Below the pieces are notes generated by a model. The model did not search any database and was not told the origin of the DNA. It worked only from the letters and a program-made list of their open reading frames with translations. DNA of 45,322 nt, from the NCBI GenBank assembly GCA_021648685.1, contig JAKISI010000025.1, forward strand, positions 1 to 45,322, in the 5' to 3' direction. Shown in pieces: positions 8,983-19,289 of the stretch (its first letter is position 1; the number at the start of each line of letters is the position of its first letter). This stretch comes from Candidatus Polarisedimenticolaceae bacterium (GTDB lineage: Bacteria; Pseudomonadota; Gammaproteobacteria; Chromatiales; Chromatiaceae). The position numbers were made by a program, and so were the translations under genes.

Positions 8983-10116
8983 ATGTCAAAACGTGATTTT
9001 TATGAAGTCCTGGGCGTCAATAAAAATGCCAGTGAAGCGGAACTGAAAAAGGCCTATCGACGCCTGGCCATGAAGCACCACCCCGACCGCAATTCAGGAG
9101 GAAAAGCGACCGAGGCAGAGGGAAAATTCAAAGAGATCAAAGAGGCCTACGAGGTGCTGTCGGATGCGCAAAAGCGCACAGCCTATGACCAGTTTGGGCA
9201 TGCCGGAGTAGACCCCTCAATGAGCGGGCACGGCGGCCCAGGCAACTTCAGTGATGTGTTTGGTGATGTATTTGGCGACATATTTGGTGGCAGCCGTGGT
9301 GGTGGCCAGCGGGTAAACCGGGGCGCAGACCTGCGCTACAACCTGAACCTCACCTTGGAAAAGGCTGTGGCAGGCACCACCGTCAAGATTCGTATTCCAA
9401 CGCACAAACCCTGTTCGCCCTGCCGGGGAACCGGTGCAAAGAAAGGCAGCAAACCGGAACTCTGCACCACCTGTGGCGGGCATGGGCAGGTGCGCATGCA
9501 GCAGGGTTTCTTCTCTATTCAGCAGACCTGCCCACGCTGTCAGGGCAGTGGCTCTATTATCAAAACCCCCTGTCCCAGCTGTCGCGGAAGTGGTCGAGTA
9601 CAGGAGAGCAAAACCCTCTCTGTAAAGGTGCCGCCCGGTGTCGATACTGGTGATCGTATCCGCTTGGCCAGTGAGGGCGAGGCGGGTGAGCATGGCGGGC
9701 CGCCCGGTGACCTCTATGTCCAGGTGTCGGTCGAGGAGCACAAGATCTTTACCCGTGAGGATAGCCATCTTTTCTGTGAAGTCCCCATCAGCTTTGCCAA
9801 AGCGGCGCTGGGTGGTGAGCTGGAGGTTCCAACCCTGGATGGCAAGGTGATGTTGAAGATCCCGGCTGGGACACAGGCAGGCAAACTCTTCAGAATGCGC
9901 GGCAAAGGGGTAAAGCCGGTGCGAGGCGGTCCAGTGGGTGACCTCATGTGCCGGGTCAAGATCGAGACGCCGGTCAATCTGACAGAACGACAAAAAGAGC
10001 TTCTTGAAGAGCTGGATGAGTCCATGCGGGCGGGCGGATCGACCCACAGCCCTCACTCCAGCAGCTGGATGGATGGTGTAAAACACTTTTTTGAAAGCAT
10101 TGGGCTGGCCAAGTAG
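8983..10116 (+). CDS. dnaJ: Hsp40 co-chaperone DnaJ
   Basis: DnaJ delivers clients to DnaK and stimulates its ATPase. The 377-residue protein has an N-terminal J-domain with the HPD motif (KHHPDRN), a Gly/Phe-rich stretch (residues about 75-115: [13 protein letters not shown]) and four zinc-binding CxxCxGxG repeats ([32 protein letters not shown]). The C-terminal substrate-binding domains follow, so this is a type I DnaJ. A longer frame begins at GTG 8929, but ATG at 8983 gives the canonical [12 protein letters not shown] start. The terminator upstream means dnaJ may use its own promoter in 8898-8982. Confidence 0.97.
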   Translation: MSKRDFYEVLGVNKNASEAELKKAYRRLAMKHHPDRNSGGKATEAEGKFKEIKEAYEVLSDAQKRTAYDQFGHAGVDPSMSGHGGPGNFSDVFGDVFGDIFGGSRGGGQRVNRGADLRYNLNLTLEKAVAGTTVKIRIPTHKPCSPCRGTGAKKGSKPELCTTCGGHGQVRMQQGFFSIQQTCPRCQGSGSIIKTPCPSCRGSGRVQESKTLSVKVPPGVDTGDRIRLASEGEAGEHGGPPGDLYVQVSVEEHKIFTREDSHLFCEVPISFAKAALGGELEVPTLDGKVMLKIPAGTQAGKLFRMRGKGVKPVRGGPVGDLMCRVKIETPVNLTERQKELLEELDESMRAGGSTHSPHSSSWMDGVKHFFESIGLAK

Positions 10117-10154
10117 CATCGCAGGCTCATCTTTAACCACCGAGACCTGATTGA

Positions 10155-10967
<813 letters not shown>

Positions 10968-11052
10968 GGGGGTGTTAACAATCACCGTTCGTGGCGTGAT
11001 TCTGGCCCTTTTGCCCATATCCACAGGTTTGATTGCTGCCGATTGAACAGCT

Positions 11053-11068
11053 TGGCATATTATCTGCT
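11053..11068 (+). promoter_or_regulatory. Sigma54-type (-24/-12) promoter of fliK-like gene
   Basis: TTGGCATATTATCTGCT (from 11052) contains GG at 11054-11055 and GC at 11066-11067 with the required ten bases between. It keeps TTGGCA and TGC of the consensus. Transcription would start about 11079, some 28 bases before the ATG. Flagellar hook and basal-body genes are sigma54-dependent in many gammaproteobacteria, which agrees with the gene that follows. Confidence 0.65.
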
Positions 11069-11106
11069 AGTTAAGCACCACGGATGGCCGCTTAATTGGT
11101 TTGAAT

Positions 11107-12351
11107 ATGGTAAATCTATTTTCCAGTACCCCCCTTACCCCCCAGACAACAGGTGGAACCACAGCGCCTGGGCTGCCTGCCACTGAAGCGGGTAGCAGCG
11201 AGGCAGAGGTTGCCAGTGGTGATTTTGCCGAGCTGCTGAGCACGGAATCCTCCATGGTTGAGATACTGGAAGAGCTTAAGATGCTGCTCTCTGCAGAAGA
11301 TTTTGCACAGCTGGAAAGCATGCTTGCAGAGGGGCAGATAAATATATCTGCAGAGGGGCAAACATTGCCGGTAGAGGAAATTCTTGCCGCATTACAGCAG
11401 CAGCTCTCTGAAGCAGGTGCAGAGGGGGGCGTTGAAGCGGCAGCTGATATTGTTGCAGAGCAGGCAGAGGCGTTAGCACCCGTGGAACAGGCTGTAGTGC
11501 CAATGATCACAAGCCCAATAGCGACCCATATTATAGCTCCAGTGCCAACAGCAGCCCCAGTCCCAATTCCAGCAAATCAGGTGGTGGCAATGCAACAGGC
11601 TGGAAATAAAAAAGTGGCACCGCCTGTGGCTGCTGGGCAGGCTGTGACCCCCTCTACTATGGATAATGATGCGCTCGGGTTGCCACTTAATCCGAATAAT
11701 ACTTCAGCTGATTCGGATCAGCAGCCACCCACGGGGCAGCATCGCACCAGTGAAGCCCTGCTGGCACAGGCCGCTCAAAAGGCACCCGTCAACAACCTCT
11801 TTCGCACAACAGAGGCTGGATTGACCGCTATAAACAGCGTCCCTGTGGTGCCATCCGGGGTGACTTTGCAGAATACACTTCAGCCTGCCGTGCTGAATCC
11901 ACTGAATGCGGCGCTGCCGATCCATACCCCAATGGGTGAAAGAGGGTGGGATCAGGCCATGGGTGAACGAATCCTCTGGATGGTTGGACGCCAGGTTCAG
12001 AGTGCAGAGGTGCGGATTACGCCGCCCCAGCTTGGGCCTGTCGATATCCGGATATCCATCCGAAATGATCAGGCCAATGTGACATTCACTGCACAGCATG
12101 GTGTGGTCAGGGAGGCGCTGGAGGCCTCGATACCCCGCTTGCGCGACATGTTGAATGAAAACAATCTGCAATTGGCCAACGTGGATGTAAACCAGCGCAA
12201 TGCGGGTGAGGGGCGGTCATCATCCCACTCTTTCAGTCAACCCTCCTTTGGCGAACAAGACGCAGAAGGGTATGAGATTGAGGAGGATGCGCTGGCACTG
12301 CGCAACATGCGCACTATTCAGAGTGATGCTTTAGTAGATGATTTTGCATGA
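11107..12351 (+). CDS. fliK: FliK-like flagellar hook-length control protein
   Basis: FliK is the secreted ruler that measures hook length and switches the flagellar export gate to filament substrates. The 414-residue protein has a low-complexity Ala/Pro/Gln-rich N-terminal two thirds, typical of the ruler region. The conserved C-terminal Flg_hook domain lies at about residues 275-365: MGERILWMVGRQVQSAEVRI, TPPQLGPVDIRISI, then VREALEASIPRLRDML. ATG at 11107 is preferred to TTG at 11101; neither has a clear ribosome-binding site. No other flagellar gene is in the window, so the gene is isolated from its usual cluster. The sigma54-type promoter supports a flagellar role. Confidence 0.8.
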   Translation: MVNLFSSTPLTPQTTGGTTAPGLPATEAGSSEAEVASGDFAELLSTESSMVEILEELKMLLSAEDFAQLESMLAEGQINISAEGQTLPVEEILAALQQQLSEAGAEGGVEAAADIVAEQAEALAPVEQAVVPMITSPIATHIIAPVPTAAPVPIPANQVVAMQQAGNKKVAPPVAAGQAVTPSTMDNDALGLPLNPNNTSADSDQQPPTGQHRTSEALLAQAAQKAPVNNLFRTTEAGLTAINSVPVVPSGVTLQNTLQPAVLNPLNAALPIHTPMGERGWDQAMGERILWMVGRQVQSAEVRITPPQLGPVDIRISIRNDQANVTFTAQHGVVREALEASIPRLRDMLNENNLQLANVDVNQRNAGEGRSSSHSFSQPSFGEQDAEGYEIEEDALALRNMRTIQSDALVDDFA

Positions 12352-12491
12352 TGCTATAGTGCCGCATGTCATCTGAGTGCCCTTCCGGATTTTCTCCCAA
12401 ATGGTTAAATCTGGCAGGCACTTGGTAGCTTCTTTAGGTATACTCCGAGTATCATAGAGTGATCCTGATAAAAATATGGGGGTACCTGGGC

Positions 12492-12779
12492 GTGCGTTTT
12501 ATAAAGTTGATAGTTGTCTTGTTTGTTATGGTGCTGGGTGTTGCCATCGCGGTGACCAACCCAGGAGACGTGGTGCTGAACTATGGCCTTGGCAGTATAG
12601 AGTTGCCATTGTCCCTTGTGCTTGTCGGCGCAATCAGCGCAGGTGCCATCCTTGGCTCCCTGGTGGCCATTGGCATACTGATGCGACTCAAACGCGAAAA
12701 CTCAAAATTGCAGCGCAAGGCGCATTCTGATGCAGTAAGAGTTGGTAACCTTAGTGCGCTCCCACTGAAGGAACAGTAA
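12492..12779 (+). CDS. lapA: LapA-type (DUF1049) inner-membrane protein, LPS synthesis control
   Basis: A small inner-membrane protein that works with LapB to control lipopolysaccharide synthesis in E. coli. It has two transmembrane helices (KLIVVLFVMVLGVAIAVT and LPLSLVLVGAISAGAILG), joined by an NPGDVVLNYGLG segment, and a basic cytoplasmic tail with a short coiled coil. The frame is open from GTG at 12459. GTG at 12492 follows a GGGGGT sequence and gives the usual short N-terminus (95 residues). Five bases separate it from lapB, indicating an operon. This LapA is unrelated to the LapA adhesin of the LapG/LapD system seen later in the window. Confidence 0.85.
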   Translation: MRFIKLIVVLFVMVLGVAIAVTNPGDVVLNYGLGSIELPLSLVLVGAISAGAILGSLVAIGILMRLKRENSKLQRKAHSDAVRVGNLSALPLKEQ

Positions 12780-12784
12780 TCTTT

Positions 12785-13963
12785 ATGGTGGAACTCCTGC
12801 TGTTGCTACTTCCTGTAGCAGCGGCCTCTGGCTGGCTGGCAGCCAAGCGCAGCAATAAGCGACAGGGAGCCGCTGCATTAAAGAGGGAGCAGAACCCAGC
12901 CTATTTCAAAGGATTGAACTATCTATTAAACGAGCAGCCGGACAAGGCCATTGATCTGTTTGTTCAAATGCTCGAAATAGATGCTGAAACAGTAGAAACC
13001 CACCTGGCATTGGGCAATCTTTTTCGTCGTCGTGGCGAGGTTGAGCGCGCAATCCGCATACACCAAAATCTGATTGCCAGACCCACACTGGATCGCGCAC
13101 AACGAGCCCAGGCGCTACTGGAATTGGGGCTGGACTATATGCGTGCCGGCCTGTTTGATCGGGCGGAAAACCTGCTGACCGAGTTGCTTGAAATAAAACA
13201 GCATGAAGTCCCCGCACTGCAAAATCTTCGTATCATCTATCAGCAGGAGAAGGATTGGACAAAATGCCTGGACGTTATCTCCAAGCTGGAGGAGATAACG
13301 GGAGAGGCACTCTCTACAGAGCGAGCACATTATTATTGCGAATTGGCTGTCATAGCGCGTAGGGAACATCACTACCTAGAGGCGGCAGAGCTGCTGAAAA
13401 AAGCCCAGGAGAGTGATGGCTCCTGTGTGCGTGCAGCGTTGGTGCAGGGGAAGCTGGAGATGGCTCAAAAAGAGTATACGGCAGCAATCAACTCATTGAC
13501 CCAGGTTGTAGTGCAAGATCCGGCCTTCATTTCAGAGGTTTTGCCTCTTTTGGTGCAGTGTCACTCTGAGTTGGATCAACGCGATAAGCTGATCGCCTAT
13601 CTGCAACAGCTATACCAACAGCAGAAGCAGGTTTCTGTGATGCTGGCATTGGCCGCACTGATGCAGGAAGATAAAGACGATCAGGCTGCTATAGCGTTTG
13701 TATCTGGCTACCTGTATGAACACTCCAGCCTTGATGGCGTGCAAAAACTTATTGATCTCAGCCGCAAATGCACCGAAGGCTCATTAGCTGTCACCTTTTC
13801 AATTCTATATAAACAGATCAGCATGCTTATTGATAAACGCCCTGGTTATCAATGCAGGCAGTGTGGTCTTGAGGTCAAAACACTGCATTGGCAGTGTCCA
13901 GGCTGCAACTCATGGAACAGCATCAAACCGCTCCTGGGGTTGGGTGATGCAGGCATAAAATGA
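12785..13963 (+). CDS. lapB: LPS assembly regulator LapB (YciM)
   Basis: LapB is a membrane-anchored TPR protein that guides FtsH-dependent turnover of LpxC and so balances LPS and phospholipid synthesis. The 392-residue protein begins with one transmembrane helix (LLLLLPVAAASGWLAA) followed by a basic stop-transfer. A series of TPR repeats runs over residues 35-340 (for example YFKGLNYLLNEQPDKAIDLF). It ends in a rubredoxin-like metal-binding domain, visible as CRQCG and CPGCNSW. Length and layout match E. coli LapB (389 residues). It lies between lapA and pyrF, as in E. coli. Confidence 0.94.
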   Translation: MVELLLLLLPVAAASGWLAAKRSNKRQGAAALKREQNPAYFKGLNYLLNEQPDKAIDLFVQMLEIDAETVETHLALGNLFRRRGEVERAIRIHQNLIARPTLDRAQRAQALLELGLDYMRAGLFDRAENLLTELLEIKQHEVPALQNLRIIYQQEKDWTKCLDVISKLEEITGEALSTERAHYYCELAVIARREHHYLEAAELLKKAQESDGSCVRAALVQGKLEMAQKEYTAAINSLTQVVVQDPAFISEVLPLLVQCHSELDQRDKLIAYLQQLYQQQKQVSVMLALAALMQEDKDDQAAIAFVSGYLYEHSSLDGVQKLIDLSRKCTEGSLAVTFSILYKQISMLIDKRPGYQCRQCGLEVKTLHWQCPGCNSWNSIKPLLGLGDAGIK

Positions 13964-13980
13964 ATAACTGGTTTTGATTT

Positions 13981-14691
13981 ATGATGACAATGGAAAAACC
14001 CCCTCAAATTATTGTGGCACTGGATTTTCCCTCTGCGGAGCCAGCGTTTGAGCTTGTTGCAGCACTTGACCCAACCCTGTGCCGCCTGAAAGTGGGCAAA
14101 GAGATGTTTACCCGTTTTGGCCCCTCTTTTGTAGAGGCTTTGGTACTAAAGGGGTTTGATGTTTTTCTGGATCTGAAATTTCACGACATCCCGAATACGG
14201 TTGCAGCCGCCTGTGCTGCGGCGGCTGATCTTGGGGTCTGGATGATCAATCTGCATGCCTCCGGTGGACGGCGCATGATGGAAGGCGCAAGGGATCGGCT
14301 GGAGAGATTGCCACAGAGGCCGCTGCTGGTCGCAGTAACCATCCTCACCAGTCTTGAACAGGAGGATATTGCGGAGGCAGGCTTTGCCGGAACACCGGCC
14401 GAGAATGTGGTTCGGCTTGCCAGACTGGCAGAGTGCAGCGGAATGGATGGCATTGTCTGCTCGCCACTGGAGGCTGCTGATGTGAGAGCTGCGGTTAGCC
14501 CTGGGTTTCTGCTGGTAACACCGGGAGTGAGGCCGGGTCAGGCGGCATTAAACGATCAACGGCGCATTATGACCCCCTCTGATGCGCTAAACAGTGGTGC
14601 AGACTATCTGGTTATAGGCCGGCCTATCACAGCGGCCCCCGACCCACTACAAAGCCTTCAGGATATTCTTACTGAGATCAGGGCAGATTGA
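13981..14691 (+). CDS. pyrF: Orotidine 5'-phosphate decarboxylase PyrF
   Basis: Converts orotidine monophosphate to UMP, the last step of pyrimidine synthesis. The 236-residue TIM barrel begins IIVALDFPS and has the family signature [13 protein letters not shown] with the catalytic Asp-Lys-Asp network. It ends with VTPGVRP and the phosphate-binding segment DYLVIGRPI. The start is ATG at 13981 or 13990; the second gives MEKPPQII and is equally possible. It follows lapB by 17 bases, as in many gammaproteobacteria. Confidence 0.95.
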   Translation: MMTMEKPPQIIVALDFPSAEPAFELVAALDPTLCRLKVGKEMFTRFGPSFVEALVLKGFDVFLDLKFHDIPNTVAAACAAAADLGVWMINLHASGGRRMMEGARDRLERLPQRPLLVAVTILTSLEQEDIAEAGFAGTPAENVVRLARLAECSGMDGIVCSPLEAADVRAAVSPGFLLVTPGVRPGQAALNDQRRIMTPSDALNSGADYLVIGRPITAAPDPLQSLQDILTEIRAD

Positions 14692-14761
14692 TGCCATGAA
14701 ACTTAGCATCTGGCCTTATAAGATAGGGGCCGGTCAATACTATCCAAGAGGAGTTAAAGAT

Positions 14762-15037
14762 ATGGCGCGTTCTTTACGAATTTTTATTACGTTACTGTTT
14801 TTGCTATTTTCCAGCGTGGCACTCAGCGATCAGGTCAACATTAACACAGCAGATGCTGAAACCCTGGCGAGCACGCTAAAAGGCGTTGGCCCAGTCAAGG
14901 CTCAGGCGATTGTGGATTATAGAGAGAAGCATGGGTCCTTTATGTCAATCAATGCACTCTACAATGTGAAAGGAGTTGGTGAAATGATTGTTGAAGAGAA
15001 TAAAGAGAACATGACTATAGGCGAAGAGAGCGAGTAG
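14762..15037 (+). CDS. ComEA-like secreted helix-hairpin-helix protein
   Basis: A 91-residue exported protein with a Sec signal peptide (SLRIFITLLFLLFSSVALS) and a helix-hairpin-helix DNA-binding unit: VNINTADAETLASTLKGVGP, then KAQAIVDYREKHG, then ALYNVKGVGE. Proteins of this kind bind incoming double-stranded DNA in the periplasm during transformation. The single-domain gammaproteobacterial form is common, but its role in this organism is not proven. The frame is open from 14696, yet ATG at 14762 follows AGAGGAG and makes a proper signal peptide. A terminator lies right after the stop. Confidence 0.85.
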   Translation: MARSLRIFITLLFLLFSSVALSDQVNINTADAETLASTLKGVGPVKAQAIVDYREKHGSFMSINALYNVKGVGEMIVEENKENMTIGEESE

Positions 15038-15049
15038 TACAGCTTTCTA

Positions 15050-15089
15050 AAAAAACGGATACCGGCCAACGGGTTGGTATCTGTTTTTT
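15050..15089 (+). terminator. Bidirectional hairpin terminator after the comEA-like gene
   Basis: ACGGATACC pairs with GGTATCTGT (one G-T pair), flanked by an A-run on the left and TTTTTT at 15084-15089. It ends the lapA-lapB-pyrF-comEA block and isolates recC. Confidence 0.8.
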
Positions 15090-15225
15090 GCTTAACTGCC
15101 CCCTGCTTTCTCCCCTCCGTGGCCAGCATAAAAAGCGGCTCCAGGCAGGGTTTGTTTCCCACCAGAACCTCCCCAGGTCGAGAGAACTTTCTGTTAGACT
15201 AACCGCCAGAATGGCGGGTGGGTAG

Positions 15226-18200
15226 ATGCTCAAACTGTATCAAAGTAATAGCCTGGAACAACTGGTTGACCTGTTGGCAGCAACCGTTTCCAAGCCCCTG
15301 CAATCAACCTTTGCAGCAGAGACTGTAGTGGTGCAGCATCCAGGTATGGGGCGCTGGCTATCACTGCGATTAGCTGAACGGCTCGGCATCTGTGCCAATA
15401 TGGCCTTTCCGCTGCCTGCGGGATTTCTCTGGGGCATTTTTCGCGCTGTATTGGATGAGGTGCCGGAGCATAATTCATTTGAACCTGCTGTGCTTACCTG
15501 GCGCATTCTGGGTCTGCTGGATGAGGTAAAAGATCAAGCGCTCTTTAAGCCGGTTTCAACCTATCTGGCAGATGACAGTGACTCAAAACGCTATGATCTT
15601 GCCTGCCGGATTGCCGAGACATTTGACCAATATCTACTCTATCGCCCCGACTGGATAAAGCAGTGGGAGGCCGGCCACTCAGCTGTTGCAGGCGACGGCT
15701 GGCAGGCAGAGCTGTGGCGCAGGTTATCCGCACCCAGCAGCGAGGCACACTGGATTCACCTGCAGCAGCAGCTTCACCAAGCACTCTTATCTGATAATGC
15801 GCAGGGCAAACTTCCTGAACGCATATCACTGTTTGGCATCAGCACACTCTCACCCGGCTATCTTGAGACGCTCCGCTGCCTCTCTGAGCGGGTGGATGTC
15901 CAGCTTTTCCTGCTTAATCCCTGTGCCGTACACTGGACCGAGATTGTTGATGAGGGAATGAAAGCCAAGAGAGAGGAGGAGACAGATGGCAGTGAACTTT
16001 ATCTGGAGGTTGGCCACCCGCTGTTGGCCTCATTGGGCCGGCAGGGAAGAGACTTTTTTGCCTCCATCCTTGAGTATGATCCGGGAACAATAGACTGCTT
16101 CAAATCCACTGAAAATAGAGGCTTGCTAGGCCAGCTCCAACAGGATATTTGCGGCCTGCATGACAGAACGGCAGAGCCAAAACAACTCCTGCCGGTTAAT
16201 GATAGATCACTGCAATTTCACAGCTGCCATAGCATTATGCGTGAGGTTGAGGTACTTAAGGATCAGCTGCTGGAGATATTCCAAAAGAACAACCATATTG
16301 AGCCATCGGATGTGCTGGTGATGTCACCTGCTATAGAGCGCTATGCCGCCTATATTGAGGCGGTCTTCTCCTCAACTGATGCAACGGCTATCCCATACCA
16401 GATAACAGATAAAAGCGTGATGCTTGAAAGCCCGATGATAGCCGGTTTTTTTAACCTGCTGCAAATGGATAAAAGCCGATTTGACAGCAACAGCATCATG
16501 GTGCTGTTGGAAATTACAGCCATACAGCGACGTTTTGGTTTAGTGGAAAGTGATCTTGACCTGCTGATTCGCTGGATCAGGGAGAGTGGTATTCGTTGGG
16601 GGCAGAGTGGTGCTGAGAGAGCCCACCTTGGGTTACCAGACACCGATCAAAACAGTTGGCGCGCCGGGTTGGATCGTATGCTTTTGGGGTATGCACTGCC
16701 GGGCAGAGCGGCTCAGCTGTTTCAAGGGATTCTCCCTTATGATGAGATTGAGGGGGCTGATGCAGCACGGCTGGGTGCCCTTAATGCACTTATTGATGCA
16801 CTCTCTGACCTTCGATCCAAACTACAGAGAAAATATACGGTTGATGCATGGGGTCAGCTGTTGCTGGAAATAATGGACGCTTTTTTTGATCCATCAGAGC
16901 AGGAAGAGCCACAGATTCAGTTGCTGCGAAATGGGGTTGAAATCCTCTGTAATCAAAGCCAATGCGCCAAATTCAGAGGAAAAGTATCGCTAGAGCTGAT
17001 CCATAAACACCTTGAAGCCCAGCTGGCAAAAGGGCAGGGAAGCAACAGAGCACTTAGCCGTGGCGTGACCTTTTGCTCACTGACCGCAATGCGCAGCCTG
17101 CCGTATAAGATAATATCCCTGATTGGCATGAATGATGGTGACTTTCCAAAACATCGGCCTACCCCTGGTTTTGACCTTATGGCAAGACGGTTTCGATTGG
17201 GTGATCGCATACGCCGGGCAGATGATCGTTACCTCTTTTTAGAGACGTTACTCTCTGTGCGACATATACTCTATATCAGTTTTATTGGCCAACATATTCG
17301 TGATAACAGCAGGCTTCCCCCCTCAGGATTGATTGATGAACTGTTTGATTATCTGGATCGCTGTTGCTATACAGAGAGTGATGGAGGAGTACGGGATCAC
17401 TGTATTATTCACCATCCACTTCAGCCTTTCAGTAAGCACTATTTTCAACCGGGCAGTGGCCTGTTGAGTTACTCGAAAGAGATGTATCAAGCGCATCAGG
17501 CAAGCCTGGATGCCGCAACATCCAGCGCACCTTTTTTACGGCATAAGCTGTCAGAGGCTGACCCGGCCTGGCGGCAGGTTGAGTTGATGCAGCTTGTCAA
17601 GTTCTTCTCTAATCCTGCCCGGTTTTTTGTTCAACAGCGACTGGGTATCTATTACGAAAGGGAGGAGGAGCCACTGAAAACCATGGAACCCTTTGCCTTG
17701 GACTATTTTGCCCAGTGTGATCTGAGTCAGACGCTGGTCGAGCATGAGATGGCAGGGGAGGGCAAAGATACGCTCTACGCACAGATTCGTGCTAGTGGTG
17801 ACCTGCCACATGGTTGCTTTGGAGATCGTATTTTTGAGCAGCAAAGAGGCATTGCAAAAAAGTTTACAGATCGACTGAGGCCTTATCTTGAAATGACCCA
17901 GGAGAGTACCATTGAGGTTGATCTGTGCCTGAATAGCATGCAGCTTTACGGCAGTTTGCATAACCGTGTAGACAGAGATGGCCCGTTTAGTTACAGCACC
18001 CATACGATTTGGAAAAATCAGCTGCTGGAGCTGTGGATCAAGCATCTTGTGCTGAATGTGATAAAGCCTTCTGATCTAAGACTGACAAGCCGATGGCTGG
18101 ATGATAAAAAACTATATGTTCTTGCCCCCGTAGATCTGCCAGAAAAACACCTTGAAAAATTGCTTGGCCTCTATTGGCAGGGGCTGCACCATCCGCTCCA

Positions 18201-18435
18201 CTTTTTTCCAAAGAGCAGCTGTGAATATATGCAGCAGCGGTTAAAGGATAAGCCCGTTAAAGATTGCCTCGATAAGGCAAAACAGAAATGGGATGGAGAG
18301 TATGGTGGGAACAATGAAGGTAGTAACCCATACTATTGCCTGGCATTCTCAACGGAAGAGGTATTTGATGACAGCTTCATAGCATTGAGTGAGCAGATAT
18401 ACCGGCCATTATTAGAGCATTTACAATCAACATAA
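15226..18435 (+). CDS. recC: Exodeoxyribonuclease V gamma subunit RecC
   Basis: RecC is the subunit of RecBCD that splits the DNA strands and recognises Chi. The 1069-residue protein starts with the family N-terminus LKLYQSNSLEQLVDLLA, then VVQHPGMGRWLSLRLAE and the NMAFPLPAGFLWGIF block. Later it has SLTAMRSLPYKIISLIGMNDGDFP, the inactivated helicase-like part. Length is close to E. coli RecC (1122). It is unusual that recB and recD do not follow: the next gene, 16 bases on, is ppsR. RecB and RecD must be elsewhere or absent. The upstream terminator suggests that recC has its own promoter in 15090-15225. Confidence 0.93.
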   Translation: MLKLYQSNSLEQLVDLLAATVSKPLQSTFAAETVVVQHPGMGRWLSLRLAERLGICANMAFPLPAGFLWGIFRAVLDEVPEHNSFEPAVLTWRILGLLDEVKDQALFKPVSTYLADDSDSKRYDLACRIAETFDQYLLYRPDWIKQWEAGHSAVAGDGWQAELWRRLSAPSSEAHWIHLQQQLHQALLSDNAQGKLPERISLFGISTLSPGYLETLRCLSERVDVQLFLLNPCAVHWTEIVDEGMKAKREEETDGSELYLEVGHPLLASLGRQGRDFFASILEYDPGTIDCFKSTENRGLLGQLQQDICGLHDRTAEPKQLLPVNDRSLQFHSCHSIMREVEVLKDQLLEIFQKNNHIEPSDVLVMSPAIERYAAYIEAVFSSTDATAIPYQITDKSVMLESPMIAGFFNLLQMDKSRFDSNSIMVLLEITAIQRRFGLVESDLDLLIRWIRESGIRWGQSGAERAHLGLPDTDQNSWRAGLDRMLLGYALPGRAAQLFQGILPYDEIEGADAARLGALNALIDALSDLRSKLQRKYTVDAWGQLLLEIMDAFFDPSEQEEPQIQLLRNGVEILCNQSQCAKFRGKVSLELIHKHLEAQLAKGQGSNRALSRGVTFCSLTAMRSLPYKIISLIGMNDGDFPKHRPTPGFDLMARRFRLGDRIRRADDRYLFLETLLSVRHILYISFIGQHIRDNSRLPPSGLIDELFDYLDRCCYTESDGGVRDHCIIHHPLQPFSKHYFQPGSGLLSYSKEMYQAHQASLDAATSSAPFLRHKLSEADPAWRQVELMQLVKFFSNPARFFVQQRLGIYYEREEEPLKTMEPFALDYFAQCDLSQTLVEHEMAGEGKDTLYAQIRASGDLPHGCFGDRIFEQQRGIAKKFTDRLRPYLEMTQESTIEVDLCLNSMQLYGSLHNRVDRDGPFSYSTHTIWKNQLLELWIKHLVLNVIKPSDLRLTSRWLDDKKLYVLAPVDLPEKHLEKLLGLYWQGLHHPLHFFPKSSCEYMQQRLKDKPVKDCLDKAKQKWDGEYGGNNEGSNPYYCLAFSTEEVFDDSFIALSEQIYRPLLEHLQST

Positions 18436-18451
18436 AAGTGAGTGGTAAACA

Positions 18452-19279
18452 ATGAAACGCAAAGTTTTTTATATTTCAGATGGTACAGGCATAACCATTG
18501 AGGCACTGGCCAAGAGCCTGTTAACACAGTTTGACAAAGTCACCTTCGATCGCGAGATCGTCCCTTATGTTGATACGGTTGATAAGGTCAGAAGTGTTGT
18601 TGAGCGTATCAATAAGTCAGCTGATGTTGATGGGCAACCCCCCATCGTCTTTTCATCCATGGTTGATGTGGCGTGCCGAAACATACTAGAGGCCAGTAAA
18701 GGGGTAGTGCTGGACTTTTTTGGCACCTTTATCAGCCCTCTTGAAAAGGTGCTTGGTGTTAAATCATCCTATACGATTGGTGGTGTCCACACGATGGGAA
18801 GCGGTGAAGGGTATGGACGGTGGATTGATGCCGTGAACTTTGCCCTGCAACATGACGATGGTCAGCAGGCACAAAAACTGGACACAGCAGACATTATTTT
18901 AGCCGGTGTATCGCGCTCAGGTAAAACACCGACCTCGCTCTATCTGGCAATGCAGTTTGGGATTCGCGCCGCTAACTATCCGTTGACCGAAGAAGATTTT
19001 AAACATGATGGAATCCCCGAATATCTAAAGCCCTATAAAAAGATACTTTTTGGCTTGACCATATCGCCCCAACGCTTAAGCAGCATTCGCCAGGAGCGTA
19101 AACCAAACAGCCGATATGCCTCCCTTGCTCAATGTCGCTCTGAGATACAGATTGCTGAGCGTATGTTTCAGCGTGAGAAAATCCCCTATCTGAATACAAC
19201 AGCAAAGTCGATAGAGGAGCTTGCATCGGGGATTTTGATTCAAACGGGGCTAAAGCGCCGTGCCGCCGTGGCCAACTAA
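18452..19279 (+). CDS. ppsR: PEP synthetase regulatory protein PpsR (DUF299 kinase/pyrophosphorylase)
   Basis: A bifunctional regulator that inactivates phosphoenolpyruvate synthetase by ADP-dependent phosphorylation and reactivates it by phosphorolysis. The 275-residue protein has FYISDGTGITIEALA at the N-terminus and the P-loop GVSRSGKTPTSLYLA in the middle. TISPQRLSSIRQERKPNSRY follows, all typical of the family. The target ppsA usually lies next to it in gammaproteobacteria but is not seen here. It follows recC by 16 bases and converges with soxZ, 10 bases past its stop. Confidence 0.94.
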   Translation: MKRKVFYISDGTGITIEALAKSLLTQFDKVTFDREIVPYVDTVDKVRSVVERINKSADVDGQPPIVFSSMVDVACRNILEASKGVVLDFFGTFISPLEKVLGVKSSYTIGGVHTMGSGEGYGRWIDAVNFALQHDDGQQAQKLDTADIILAGVSRSGKTPTSLYLAMQFGIRAANYPLTEEDFKHDGIPEYLKPYKKILFGLTISPQRLSSIRQERKPNSRYASLAQCRSEIQIAERMFQREKIPYLNTTAKSIEELASGILIQTGLKRRAAVAN

Positions 19280-19289
19280 TCTCTGCGCC

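Noticed and set aside
9217-10140. 307-codon antisense frame opposite dnaJ
   Set aside because: A shadow of the high-GC third codon positions of dnaJ; the sequence shows no domain.
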